NCBI GenBank assembly: GCA_965262315.1
Contig: CBDHFJ010000105.1
Span: 1-64,000 of the forward strand
Direction: 5' to 3'
DNA: 64,000 bases
From: JBCCFK01 sp965262315
GTDB lineage: Bacteria; Actinomycetota; Acidimicrobiia; Acidimicrobiales; UBA8592
The notes beneath the pieces were generated by a model. It worked only from the letters and a program-made list of their open reading frames with translations. It did no database searches and was not told where the DNA came from. A program made the translations under genes and the position numbers. Shown piece by piece: positions 1-7,308 of the stretch; the first letter of the stretch is position 1; each line of letters opens with the position of its first letter.

Positions 1-297
1 GTGCGGCGTCGGAACTCCGGGTGCAACCTGGTGGCGATCTTGAGCACCCACGTCGGCGGCGGCTTCCTCGGGGCTTGTCGGGAGCGATGAGCGGCACGAC
101 CCGGGTGTAGGTGAAGCCGTGGACGAACCGCATGTGCACGGTCGAGGCGGGGACACCGTTGACCGGGAACGATCGCCGGTACGCGGCCTCCATCCCTCCT
201 CCATGAACGCTTTCATGATCGGTGTGGCGCCGCCGGGGAAGTGGGAACGGTCCAGCTCCCAGAATCCGGGTCCAGGTGGGGTGAAGGTCGTCGTCAT
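1..297 (-). CDS. PEP-utilising-enzyme family protein, N-terminal fragment, frameshifted
   Basis: The minus strand from an ATG at 297 begins MTTTFTPPGPGFWELDRSHF and continues with a GGATPI motif. I recognise this as the N-terminus of actinobacterial PEP-synthase/rifampicin-phosphotransferase-like proteins. The similarity continues in a second frame from about 193 (MEAAYRRSFPVNGVPAS) and in a third frame from about 65 (KPPPTWVLKIATRLHPEFRR). Two one-base losses, both explainable as a missing G in G runs, are needed to join them. The gene runs off the left edge, so most of it is not visible. It may be a pseudogene or carry base-calling errors. The family name rests on recalled sequence resemblance, not on a visible catalytic domain. 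Confidence 0.5.
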   Translation of the reverse strand, partial: MTTTFTPPGPGFWELDRSHFPGGATPIMKAFMEEGWRPRTGDRSRSTVSPPRPCTCGSSTASPTPGSCRSSLPTSPEEAAADVGAQDRHQVAPGVPTPH

Positions 298-439
298 GGG
301 CCCTCCAGATCACCTCCACACTGCTCGGTCCGCGATCCCGGGCGCACATCGTGGGTCGATCGGACCGACGCCATACATCCACCCGGGTTCCGGCCGATGA
401 GTTCAGCGGGGACGTCGGGCCCCCGCGGGACCTCGGAGG

Positions 440-1930
440 ATGGCGGTGCGCTGGTTCAATCCAACCTTGTCGCGGCAGGCGAGACTCGTGGCGTCGATGG
501 CGCTGATCGCGTCGGTGGTGGCGGTCGCTGCGCCGGCCGCGACGGCAGCGGCCACCTGCCTCGGACACGAGGTCACGATCCAGGCCGTACCCGGCGTTCC
601 GACGATCGGGACTTCCGGCGACGATGTGATCCGGGGCACGAACGGCGCGGACGTGATTCGAGGCAACGGTGGCAACGACCGCATCTGCTCCCGGGGTGGC
701 GCCGATGACGTCGACGGGGGCGCCGGCGACGACCGGATCCGGTTGGGTGGCGGCGACGACACGGCGAGCGGCGGTGGCGGCGACGACGAGATCTTCGGCC
801 AGCGCGGCAGTGACATCCTCATCGGGAGCGCTGGCGACGACCGCCTCGTCGGCGGCGGTGGGGCCGACGACCTGGTGGGTGGGCGAGGCCGCGATCACCT
901 GCTCGGCCAGGCGGGCAACGACCTGCTGCGGGGCAACGCCGCGAAGGATCGGCTGGAGGGCGGCAAGGGTTCCGACCGCATCGAGGGTGGCTCGTCGGCA
1001 GACGTGCTCCTCGGTGGTTCCGGGCCGGATCTGCTGGACGGCCAGGGGGGCAACGACAGTTGCGTCGGTGGCGCCGGATCGGACCTGCTGAGTCGGTGCG
1101 AGGCGACCACGGCGCCCGCGCCGACGCCCACACCGACACCCGAGCCGGATCCGACGCCGACCCCGACGCCCGCAGAGAACGACGAGCCGAGCCCGACTCC
1201 GACTCCGACGCCAACGCCGGTGGACGACGCGGTCGAGGAGTTGCAGGCGTACATCGAGACTTCGGTCATCGGCGCCTACGGGGGCTCACACCCGTGGCTG
1301 CACACCGCTTGGGACTTTCTCGAGGCGGAGGGCACGTCGAAGGTCGAGGACCTGCAGAGCGGCATCGCCGGCACGGTGAGCGTGACGTGTGGGTGGAGCT
1401 CGGTGGCCCTGGGGTACTGCGGCAACACCGTGCTCACGATGGACGTGGCCGCGGTGACCAACGTCGATGTGATCATCCACGAGCTCGCACACGTGCTCGA
1501 GGTGCCGACCGGCGTTCTCGCCGATCCCGGTCCGATGGGCATGGCGCAGCTGTACTTCGGCATCGAGTGGGCGTCGGCCTGCGACCCGTCCGAGGTCTTC
1601 GCTGACACCCTTCTCCACCTGACCAAACCGGATGCCTGGCTCGCGTACTACGCGTTCGCCTGCCCCGCGCTCCCCAGCGAGCCGACGGTCGAAGCCGAGA
1701 CCGTCATCCTCAGCGTGCTGGCCGGCGAGGATCCGACCTGGTTCGCTGACACCTACGCCAACGGGACCGAGGCCTGGGCCGCCGTCATGACGCTCGGCAC
1801 CGTCGATCGTCTCCGAGTGGTCACCAACCTCGCCGGTGAGTTCGGTGGCTACTGCTCGGTGAGCAACACCATGAGCACGGCGTTCTTCGGCGGCACCGAC
1901 CCCAATCCCTGGGCGGACGACGGCTGCTGA
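440..1930 (+). CDS. Secreted RTX-repeat protein with C-terminal HExxH metallopeptidase-like domain
   Basis: The protein has 496 residues. A hydrophobic signal segment ends near residue 38 with an Ala-rich cleavage region (APAATAAATC). Residues about 52-220 are glycine/aspartate nonapeptide repeats of the hemolysin-type (RTX) calcium-binding kind, such as GGNGNDRI-like and GGAGDDRI units. A Thr-Pro/Glu-Pro linker follows at about 222-262. The C-terminal domain carries HELAH at residues 347-351 and an ExxAD-like SEVFADT with E385, a typical zinc-ligand arrangement. Calcium-stabilised secretion and proteolysis are inferred. The start is uncertain: GGAGG at 435-439 abuts the ATG at 440, so an in-frame GTG at 446 would be better spaced. 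A second RTX protein lies at 57.7 kb. Confidence 0.8.
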   Translation: MAVRWFNPTLSRQARLVASMALIASVVAVAAPAATAAATCLGHEVTIQAVPGVPTIGTSGDDVIRGTNGADVIRGNGGNDRICSRGGADDVDGGAGDDRIRLGGGDDTASGGGGDDEIFGQRGSDILIGSAGDDRLVGGGGADDLVGGRGRDHLLGQAGNDLLRGNAAKDRLEGGKGSDRIEGGSSADVLLGGSGPDLLDGQGGNDSCVGGAGSDLLSRCEATTAPAPTPTPTPEPDPTPTPTPAENDEPSPTPTPTPTPVDDAVEELQAYIETSVIGAYGGSHPWLHTAWDFLEAEGTSKVEDLQSGIAGTVSVTCGWSSVALGYCGNTVLTMDVAAVTNVDVIIHELAHVLEVPTGVLADPGPMGMAQLYFGIEWASACDPSEVFADTLLHLTKPDAWLAYYAFACPALPSEPTVEAETVILSVLAGEDPTWFADTYANGTEAWAAVMTLGTVDRLRVVTNLAGEFGGYCSVSNTMSTAFFGGTDPNPWADDGC

Positions 1931-2314
1931 TCAGGCGCCGGTCTCGGGCACGGTCATGATCTCCCACAGGTGGGGATCGGGACCGCCCCGGAAGTAGAAG
2001 CCGCGGCCGCCGCGGCGCCGGTTGATCCGGCCGTCGTCGGACGAGCGCGGTCCCGACCCGTAGGTGAGCTCGTCGCCCAGCACCCGCTCGAAGATGGCGT
2101 CGAAGTCGTCCTCGTCGACGGCGAAGGCGTAGTGGAGGCTGTCGATGTCGTCGGGCTCGGCGTCCGCGAAGTCCAGTGTCAGGTGCTCGTTGACCCGCAC
2201 CTGCGCGAAGTGCCCGGGCCCGTCGTAGGGCAGGTCGAAGATCCGGGCGAAGAAGCGCGCCGCCTGGTCCTTGTCCGCCGACGGGATGATCGTGTGGTCG
2301 AGGTGGATCGTCAT
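1931..2314 (-). CDS. VOC (glyoxalase/bleomycin-resistance/dioxygenase) family protein
   Basis: This is a 127-residue protein starting MTIHLDHTIIPSADKDQAARF. It has the single-domain vicinal-oxygen-chelate layout: an N-terminal beta strand with LDH, a central F-A-V-D strand, and a C-terminal GRGFYFRGGPDPHLWEIMT segment in which His and Glu would be metal ligands. The substrate is unknown. I chose the ATG at 2314 over the upstream in-frame ATG at 2335 because the promoter elements at 2321-2351 overlap the longer start and place the transcript start at about 2314. Its stop is directly after the convergent RTX gene's stop. Confidence 0.8.
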   Translation of the reverse strand: MTIHLDHTIIPSADKDQAARFFARIFDLPYDGPGHFAQVRVNEHLTLDFADAEPDDIDSLHYAFAVDEDDFDAIFERVLGDELTYGSGPRSSDDGRINRRRGGRGFYFRGGPDPHLWEIMTVPETGA

Positions 2315-2351
2315 GCCCCGACCGTAAGACTTCAACCAAAGTTGAAGTCAA
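2315..2351 (-). promoter_or_regulatory. MerR-type promoter with dyad in a 19-bp spacer, leaderless start
   Basis: On the minus strand TTGACT (2351-2346) is followed by exactly 19 bp and then TACGGT (2326-2321). The spacer region is a perfect dyad, GACTTCAAC-CAAA-GTTGAAGTC read on the plus strand at 2328-2349. A dyad inside an overlong 19-bp spacer is the hallmark of promoters activated by MerR-family regulators. Only six bases separate the -10 element from the ATG, so the mRNA is probably leaderless. The cognate regulator is not adjacent; the window's only MerR gene is at 31.7 kb. Confidence 0.6.
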
Positions 2352-2500
2352 GGCACTGGGCGAGTTTCGGTTCGACGGGCCCGGTAGTCTGGTCCGGTCG
2401 TGCAAGCGTCCCGACGAATCCTGCACCTGTTGGGGTTGGCCGGGTGACACGCGCTTGCGCAGCCGCAGCGCGAGCCTCTGGCGAGCCTGCGGATTGACAA

Positions 2501-2588
2501 GGAGGAGTGCGAGAGCGGCCGAATCGGCACGCTTGGAAAGCGTGTGTGGGGAAACTCACCGTGGGTTCGAATCCCACCTCCTCCGCCA
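2501..2588 (+). tRNA. tRNA-Ser(GGA)
   Basis: The acceptor stem GGAGGAG (2501-2507) pairs with CTCCTCC (2578-2584), followed by G and an encoded CCA. The anticodon stem CACGC/GCGTG encloses TTGGAAA, giving anticodon GGA at 2535-2537. The T arm is GTGGG-TTCGAAT-CCCAC (2561-2577). A long variable arm between 2545 and 2560 fits a class II serine tRNA. The anticodon is not UCA, so this is not tRNA-Sec. Confidence 0.97.
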
Positions 2589-2689
2589 ATCGACCGTCGT
2601 GCGACGGCGCGGGGCCGGCGTTGTTGCCGCGAGCACCGCCAGCTGTCCGGGGTGCATCATCCTGTGATCCAGTCGACGAGGAGGCAGCC

Positions 2690-3286
2690 ATGTGGGACGA
2701 GCGGTATGGGACCGACGACTATCTGTTCGGGACGGAGCCGGCGCAGTTCCTCTTGGACCACGCTGGGGTGATGGCGCCGGGTAGCCGGACGCTGGTGGTG
2801 GCGGACGGCGAGGGCCGGAACTCGGTGTGGTTGGCTGCGCAGGGCCACGACGTGGTGGCGATGGATGCCTCGCCGGTCGGCCTGGTCAAGGCGAGGCGCC
2901 TCGCCGAGCAGCGCGGCGTGGAGGTCGACTTCCACGAGGCCGACATCATGGCGTGGGAGTGGGAACCCGACGCCTACGACGCCGTGGTCGCGGTCTTCAT
3001 CCAGTTCCTGAGCCCGGACGATCGCCCGGCCGTCTTCGCCGGCATGCAGCGGACGCTGCGGCCCGGCGGCCGGTTGCTGGTCCACGGGTACCGCCCCGAA
3101 CAGCTCGCCTACGGCACAGGCGGGCCGCCCATCGCCGAGAACATGTACACCGAGGAGCTGCTCGCCGAGGCCTTCGAAGGGCTCCATGTCGACCGGCTGG
3201 CCGCGTACGACGCCGAGATCGTCGAGGGCACCGGCCACGTCGGGATGTCGGCGTTGATCGACCTGGTGGCCACCAAGCCAGGCTGA
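2690..3286 (+). CDS. Class I SAM-dependent methyltransferase (TehB-like)
   Basis: This 198-residue protein starts MWDERYGTDDYLFGTEPAQF, the usual opening of small cytosolic methyltransferases of the TehB/thiol-methyltransferase type. Motif I is degenerate but placed correctly (TLVVADGEGRNSVWLA), motif II contains VVAMDASPVGL with the acidic ribose-binding residue, and motif post-I is AYDAVVAVFIQF. LRPGGRLLVHGY marks the strand after motif III. The ATG at 2690 has a GAGGAGG-like ribosome site at about 2679-2685. The substrate is not evident from the context; it stands between tRNA-Ser and a convergent TetR gene. Confidence 0.85.
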   Translation: MWDERYGTDDYLFGTEPAQFLLDHAGVMAPGSRTLVVADGEGRNSVWLAAQGHDVVAMDASPVGLVKARRLAEQRGVEVDFHEADIMAWEWEPDAYDAVVAVFIQFLSPDDRPAVFAGMQRTLRPGGRLLVHGYRPEQLAYGTGGPPIAENMYTEELLAEAFEGLHVDRLAAYDAEIVEGTGHVGMSALIDLVATKPG

Positions 3287-3326
3287 CCGGCGGGCCCGTC
3301 AGACCGAGCTCCGCTCACGCCCCGGG

Positions 3327-3899
3327 TCAGGTCAGGATCGGCTTCAGGCGCTCGTGGGCCCGGCGGGTTGCCTCGACCACCGAGTCGGTGCCGCCGGTCG
3401 AGGCCCAGTGGAACATCATGGCGTCGAGGCCGCCCATGTAGGCCCCCGCGATGACCTTGGCGGCCTCCTCGTCGTGGCCGCCGTGCTTCATGGCCAGCTC
3501 CGCCATCCGCTTCAGCCACTCGGCGTTGGCGACGCCGGCGACGTTGAGCGACGGGGCCTCGTCGAGAATCGCGTACGCGCCCCGGACGAGCTCGATGTCG
3601 GCGTCGATGTGGGTGGCCACGGCCAATGCCGCGGTCTCCACGGCGGTCAACAGGTCGGCGTCGACGGGGAGTGCGGCCACAGCGGTGTCGTACGCGTCGA
3701 GCCAGCGGTTCGGGATCTCGAGGACGACGTCCTCCTTGGTGGGGAACCGCCGATACGCGGTGCTGCGCGACACCCCCGCGGCCCGGGCCACCTCCTCCAT
3801 GGTGACGTTGGCGAAGCCACGCTCGGCGAACAGGGCGAACGCGGCGTCGACGATGTCGGCTCGGGTCTGGGCGTGACGTCGTTCGCGGAGGCCGGCCAT
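3327..3899 (-). CDS. TetR/AcrR family transcriptional regulator
   Basis: The 190-residue product has a clear N-terminal TetR helix-turn-helix: RADIVDAAFALFAERGFANV, then TMEEVARAAGVSRSTAYRRF and PTKEDVV. The C-terminal ligand domain is variable and gives no substrate clue. It is divergent from the gene at 3964, and a 33-bp dyad (3921-3953) lies between the two starts, so it probably represses itself and that neighbour. The start could be ATG 3899 or GTG 3905. Confidence 0.9.
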   Translation of the reverse strand: MAGLRERRHAQTRADIVDAAFALFAERGFANVTMEEVARAAGVSRSTAYRRFPTKEDVVLEIPNRWLDAYDTAVAALPVDADLLTAVETAALAVATHIDADIELVRGAYAILDEAPSLNVAGVANAEWLKRMAELAMKHGGHDEEAAKVIAGAYMGGLDAMMFHWASTGGTDSVVEATRRAHERLKPILT

Positions 3900-3920
3900 C
3901 GTCACAGCCTAGGTGACTGC

Positions 3921-3953
3921 TGACACGTTGACTCAAAGTGAGACGTTGTGTCA
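3921..3953. promoter_or_regulatory. Imperfect palindrome, probable TetR operator
   Basis: TGACAC at 3921-3926 is mirrored by GTGTCA at 3948-3953, with a second mirrored pair CTCA (3932-3935) and TGAG (3939-3942) around a 3-bp centre. The dyad sits between the divergent TetR gene and the gene at 3964, in a stretch that is AT-richer than its surroundings. Operator function is inferred from position and symmetry. Confidence 0.6.
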
Positions 3954-3963
3954 AATTGGGGGC

Positions 3964-4569
3964 ATGGCTCCCACGACCCTCATCCCGGATCTCACCATCG
4001 ACCGCGCCATGCCGGACGCCCCGTTCGCCGAGCGCCACCACCGAACCGTCGACCTCCCGGTCGACCGGGTCTGGCCGGCGTGCCTCGACGTCACGATCGG
4101 GGAGGTCCGAACCATGGCACCGCTCATGGCGCTGCGAGGCCTGCCCCGACTGCTCAGCCGCAAGCCCTCCGAGCTCGACATGGACGCCCGGACGTCGCTC
4201 CTCGACGCCTTCGCCGCCTCGGGCTTCGTGATCCTGCGTCGCGACGCCGCGCCGGTCGGTGGTCGAGCGAGCATCCTGTTCGGTGCCGCGGGCCGCTTCT
4301 GGTCCGTCACCGAGAACCACCCGGTGGCCTTCGACTCGCCCGCGGACTTCCTCGCATTCGCCGAGCCAGGGTTCGCCCGGACGATTGCCCGCCTCGACGC
4401 CGTCGACCTCGGCAACGGTCGGACTCGGATCGAGACCGAGACTCGGATCGTCGGCACCGACGCCGCCTCCACCCGCAGATTCGCACCGTACTGGGCGGTC
4501 ATCCGGCTCCCCAGTGGCCTGATCCGCCGCAGTTGGTTGGCCGGAATCGATCGGCGTGCCCACCGATGA
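3964..4569 (+). CDS. Conserved hypothetical protein (SRPBCC/DUF2867-like)
   Basis: The product is 201 residues from ATG 3964. No signal peptide or membrane helix is visible. The C-terminal part reads RFAPYWAVIRLPSGLIRRSWL followed by a charged tail, a pattern I associate with DUF2867/SRPBCC-like proteins of unknown function. The preceding region alternates polar strands (RTRIETETRIVGT) as in a helix-grip fold. It is divergent from the TetR gene and its stop overlaps the next start by 4 bp (ATGA), so it is probably co-expressed with the molybdopterin oxidoreductase and controlled by the TetR protein. An in-frame ATG at 3913 exists but would lie within the operator. Confidence 0.6.
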   Translation: MAPTTLIPDLTIDRAMPDAPFAERHHRTVDLPVDRVWPACLDVTIGEVRTMAPLMALRGLPRLLSRKPSELDMDARTSLLDAFAASGFVILRRDAAPVGGRASILFGAAGRFWSVTENHPVAFDSPADFLAFAEPGFARTIARLDAVDLGNGRTRIETETRIVGTDAASTRRFAPYWAVIRLPSGLIRRSWLAGIDRRAHR

Positions 4570-5246
4570 GCGCGCTGGACTACCTGCCCCGGCGTGCCGA
4601 CGGGCTCCCACCGGGCCAACGCGAGGTCCGCCGCATGCCGCGGTTCTCGGACAAGCCGCTGCGGTGGGCGCCCGTGCCCGGGCCGGTCGAGTTCACCGTG
4701 TCGGTCGAGGGCGACCACGTGGCCACCATCGCCGGCGATGACTGGAACCGCTTCGAGCGAGTCGAGGAGACCAGCGACTTCCATTGCGTCACCACCTGGT
4801 CCCACCGTGGCCTCCGCTGGGGCGGTGTGCGATTCCTCGAGGTCGTGGAGTCGGTGCTCGGGGCCGACCTCCCCGATCACCTCGTCGTGCACGCGGCCGA
4901 CCGGCAGTCGGCGATCTTCGTGACCGAGGACGTGGCTCAGCCCGATGTCCTGCTCGCGACCCATCTCCACGGGCAGGAGCTCGACCGTCGGCACGGCGCG
5001 CCCCTCCGGTTCGTGAGCCCCCGGCAGTACGGCTACAAGAACGTCAAGCACGCCACCGGGGTCGACTTCGTCCACGCCGAGCCGACCTCCACCCTGGGGC
5101 CGAAGGAGCACCTGCGGGCTCGCGTGGCCGAGGAGGAGCGGCACGCCACGCTGCCCAACTGGGTCGTGCGCGTCCCGTATCGCCTCACCGTGGTGCCGAC
5201 GGCACTGGCGGGTGACCGGGGTCTCCGTCGCTCGCCGTCGGCGTGA
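4566..5246 (+). CDS. Molybdopterin-dependent oxidoreductase (sulfite oxidase/MsrP-like domain)
   Basis: The product has 226 residues. The segment DFHCVTTWSHRGLRWGGVRF matches the core of the oxidoreductase molybdopterin-binding domain, with the Cys that ligates molybdenum. Further typical segments are HLHGQELDRRHGAPLRFVSP and KNVKHATGVDF. No Tat signal or membrane helix is present, so it appears cytoplasmic, unlike MsrP itself. It is translationally coupled to the upstream gene by an ATGA overlap. Its 3' end overlaps the convergent ndh gene by about 60 bp. Confidence 0.85.
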   Translation: MSALDYLPRRADGLPPGQREVRRMPRFSDKPLRWAPVPGPVEFTVSVEGDHVATIAGDDWNRFERVEETSDFHCVTTWSHRGLRWGGVRFLEVVESVLGADLPDHLVVHAADRQSAIFVTEDVAQPDVLLATHLHGQELDRRHGAPLRFVSPRQYGYKNVKHATGVDFVHAEPTSTLGPKEHLRARVAEEERHATLPNWVVRVPYRLTVVPTALAGDRGLRRSPSA

Positions 5247-6486
5247 CCACGACGCGGCTGCCGCGGTCGTAGGTGACGTAGTTCCACGCCCAATTGACCA
5301 GCACGTTCGCCCGGTTGCGGAAGCCGATGAGCATCACCAGATGGAGCGCCAGCCACGCCAACCATCCGATCGGGCCGCCGAGCCGCAGGCCCGATGGCAA
5401 CTCGGTCACCGCCGAGTGTCGGCCGATCGTGGCCATCGATCCCTTGTCGCGGTAGACGAAGGGTCCGGGGTCGTCGGCGGCGCCGACGCGATGGGCCACG
5501 GTGGCCGCCGCGTGCCGGCCTCCCTGGACGGCGACCGCCGCCACCTGGGGGAGTGGTCGACCATCCTCGGTCGGGCTCGCGGCGAGGTCGCCGATCACGA
5601 GGACGTCCGGGTGCTGGGCGACCGCGAGTCGATCGTCCACCACGATCCGGCCGGCCGGGCCGGTCTCGAACGGCCCGTGTTCGCCGATCGGGTTGGCGCG
5701 AACCCCGGCCGCCCACACGAGGGTGTGCGCCGGCACCGTGGTGCCGTCCGCGAGGTGGATCGCGTCGGCATCCACGGCTGCCACGGCGGCGTTGGTGACC
5801 ACCTCGACCCCGAGCTTCTCGAGGCTCGCCCGGGCCCGCGTCGACGATCGCTCGGTGAACGTTCCCAGGACCCGATCGGCTGCCTCGACCAGGACGATCC
5901 GAGTGCGGTTGACGTCCAGCGCCGGGAAGTCGCGGCGGAGGACCCGGTGCACCAGCTCTGCGAGGCCGCCGGCCAACTCCACGCCGGTGGGCCCGCCGCC
6001 GACCACGACGAACGTGAGGGCTCCCGTGTCGATCAGTGTCGGGTCGGCGTCAGCGGCCTCGAAGCGTCTGAGCACGTGGTCGCGCAGCGCCACCGCGTCC
6101 GCGGCACTCTTGAGGCCGAAGCCGTGTTCGTCCACTCCCGGGACGCCGAACGTGTTCGTCACCGCGCCGCATGCGAGGACGAGCGTGTCGTAGGACAGCT
6201 CGTGGCCATCGTCGAGCACCACCCGACGGCTCACCGCATCGACGGCGTCGACCCGCCCGAGGCGAACCCGGACGTTGCGTTGCCGATGGAACACGCCGCG
6301 CACGGCGTGGCACACGTCGTCCACGTCGAGGCCCGCCGTGGCCACCTGGTAGAGGAGGGGCTGGAACGTGTGGTGGTTCCGGGCGTCGACCACCGTGACG
6401 TCGACCGGGAGGCCGCGCATGGCTCTGGCGGTCGCGAGACCGCCGAACCCCGCCCCGACCACCACCACGTGATGCCGACGTTCCAT
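5185..6486 (-). CDS. ndh: Type II NADH dehydrogenase (FAD-dependent NADH:quinone oxidoreductase)
   Basis: The 433-residue product from ATG 6486 starts MERRHHVVVVGAGFGGLATA, the FAD-binding GxGxxG fold. A second dinucleotide fold (VVVGGGPTGVELAGGL) binds NADH. The conserved HHTFQPLLYQVATAGL and the C-terminal FAD motif LVIGDLAA are present, and an amphipathic/hydrophobic C-terminus (GWLAWLALHLVMLIGF) fits peripheral membrane attachment. Family enzymes transfer electrons from NADH to quinone without proton pumping. A GGAGG site precedes the start. A perfect Rex-type operator directly upstream implies control by the NADH/NAD+ ratio. Confidence 0.93.
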   Translation of the reverse strand: MERRHHVVVVGAGFGGLATARAMRGLPVDVTVVDARNHHTFQPLLYQVATAGLDVDDVCHAVRGVFHRQRNVRVRLGRVDAVDAVSRRVVLDDGHELSYDTLVLACGAVTNTFGVPGVDEHGFGLKSAADAVALRDHVLRRFEAADADPTLIDTGALTFVVVGGGPTGVELAGGLAELVHRVLRRDFPALDVNRTRIVLVEAADRVLGTFTERSSTRARASLEKLGVEVVTNAAVAAVDADAIHLADGTTVPAHTLVWAAGVRANPIGEHGPFETGPAGRIVVDDRLAVAQHPDVLVIGDLAASPTEDGRPLPQVAAVAVQGGRHAAATVAHRVGAADDPGPFVYRDKGSMATIGRHSAVTELPSGLRLGGPIGWLAWLALHLVMLIGFRNRANVLVNWAWNYVTYDRGSRVVVTPTASDGDPGHPPVPSAPR

Positions 6487-6493
6487 GTGTCCT

Positions 6494-6525
6494 CCGATGC
6501 TTGTGAACCACTTCACAAGCATCGG
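6494..6525. promoter_or_regulatory. Rex operator overlapping the ndh promoter
   Basis: The core TTGTGAACCACTTCACAA at 6501-6518 matches the Rex consensus TTGTGAA-N4-TTCACAA exactly. The symmetry extends outward to 14-bp perfect arms (6494-6507 and 6512-6525). On the minus strand TTGACA at 6538-6533 can serve as -35, and the Rex core would cover the -10 region. Rex represses respiratory genes, including ndh in Bacillus subtilis, when NADH is low. Confidence 0.85.
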
Positions 6526-6551
6526 CTGGGGATGTCAACCCGATATGTCGG

Positions 6552-6920
6552 TCACCAGGACTGACCCGGCTGGTACGTCCCGATCGTCCACTCGTGGCCA
6601 TCGGGATCCCGGACCCGGGAACGCCACGTTCCCCACTCGGTCTGTTCGGGCGGGTAGACCTCGGACGCGCCGAGTTCGAGCAGTCGGGGGTGGAGCTCCT
6701 CCACATCGGTCACGACCAGGTACACGCCAGGCGCTGCACTGGGCACGATGTCGCCGCTCCCGCCCATGACGACGGCGTCCTCGCGAACCAACTCGACGTG
6801 GACCAGCGCACCGTCGTCGCCGCGTTGTTCGGTGGTGACCTCGAAGCCGAGGCCGGCCGTCAGGAAGGCGAGCGTGGCATCGGCGTTGCGGAACGTCAGG
6901 TACGGCACGATGGATCCCAT
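6552..6920 (-). CDS. VOC family protein (PhnB/glyoxalase-like)
   Basis: A 122-residue protein beginning MGSIVPYLTFRNADATLAF, the standard opening of PhnB-like VOC proteins. It ends with YPPEQTEWGTWRSRVRDPDG followed by HEWTIGTY, the characteristic C-terminal strand with a potential metal-ligand residue. It lacks a full set of obvious metal ligands at the usual positions, so catalysis is uncertain. It stands alone between ndh and a small plus-strand gene. Confidence 0.85.
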   Translation of the reverse strand: MGSIVPYLTFRNADATLAFLTAGLGFEVTTEQRGDDGALVHVELVREDAVVMGGSGDIVPSAAPGVYLVVTDVEELHPRLLELGASEVYPPEQTEWGTWRSRVRDPDGHEWTIGTYQPGQSW

Positions 6921-7021
6921 GAGCGAACCCTAGGACGTTCGCGGGCGACGCTCGATGGTGAACCCGAGGATTCCCGCGTTGTTCACCGAGCCCGAGGCGT
7001 GGCTGGATCTAGGCTGCCGAG

Positions 7022-7240
7022 ATGGCAGAACGTGATGTGGAGAAGGACGTCCCGGTCTCGCAGTTCGTGGAGACGTTGCGACGCCTGGCGGACGCCCTGG
7101 AGGCCGGCGAGTCGTTCCGGATCCAGGTGCAGAACAAGCGGTTCACCGTGCCCGCCGACGCCGCGATCGTGATCGAACACGAGGTCGACGGGGGCCACGA
7201 AGAGTTGGCCCTCGAGCTCCAGTGGGAGACCCGCGACTGA
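7022..7240 (+). CDS. Amphi-Trp domain-containing protein
   Basis: This 72-residue protein reads MAERDVEKDVPVSQFVETLR and ends with LELQWETRD, with FRIQVQNKRFTVPADA in the middle. That is the layout of the small amphi-Trp domain family: an N-terminal helix with 'LRRLADALEAG', paired strands, and an ELEL-W terminus. The function of the family is unknown. It is monocistronic, with a short AT-poor upstream region. Confidence 0.8.
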   Translation: MAERDVEKDVPVSQFVETLRRLADALEAGESFRIQVQNKRFTVPADAAIVIEHEVDGGHEELALELQWETRD

Positions 7241-7308
7241 GCATCGTCCGCGGCGCTGCTCACCAGTCGTCGACCATCAGCTCCGTCTCCTCGTCGGCAG
7301 CGCGGACC

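Noticed and set aside
403..1269. Several antisense frames across the RTX repeats.
   Set aside because: Gly-Asp codon repeats leave all frames open; the plus-strand frame has a signal peptide and RTX pattern.
2332..2691. Minus-strand frame crossing tRNA-Ser.
   Set aside because: It runs through a certain tRNA gene and has no recognisable features.
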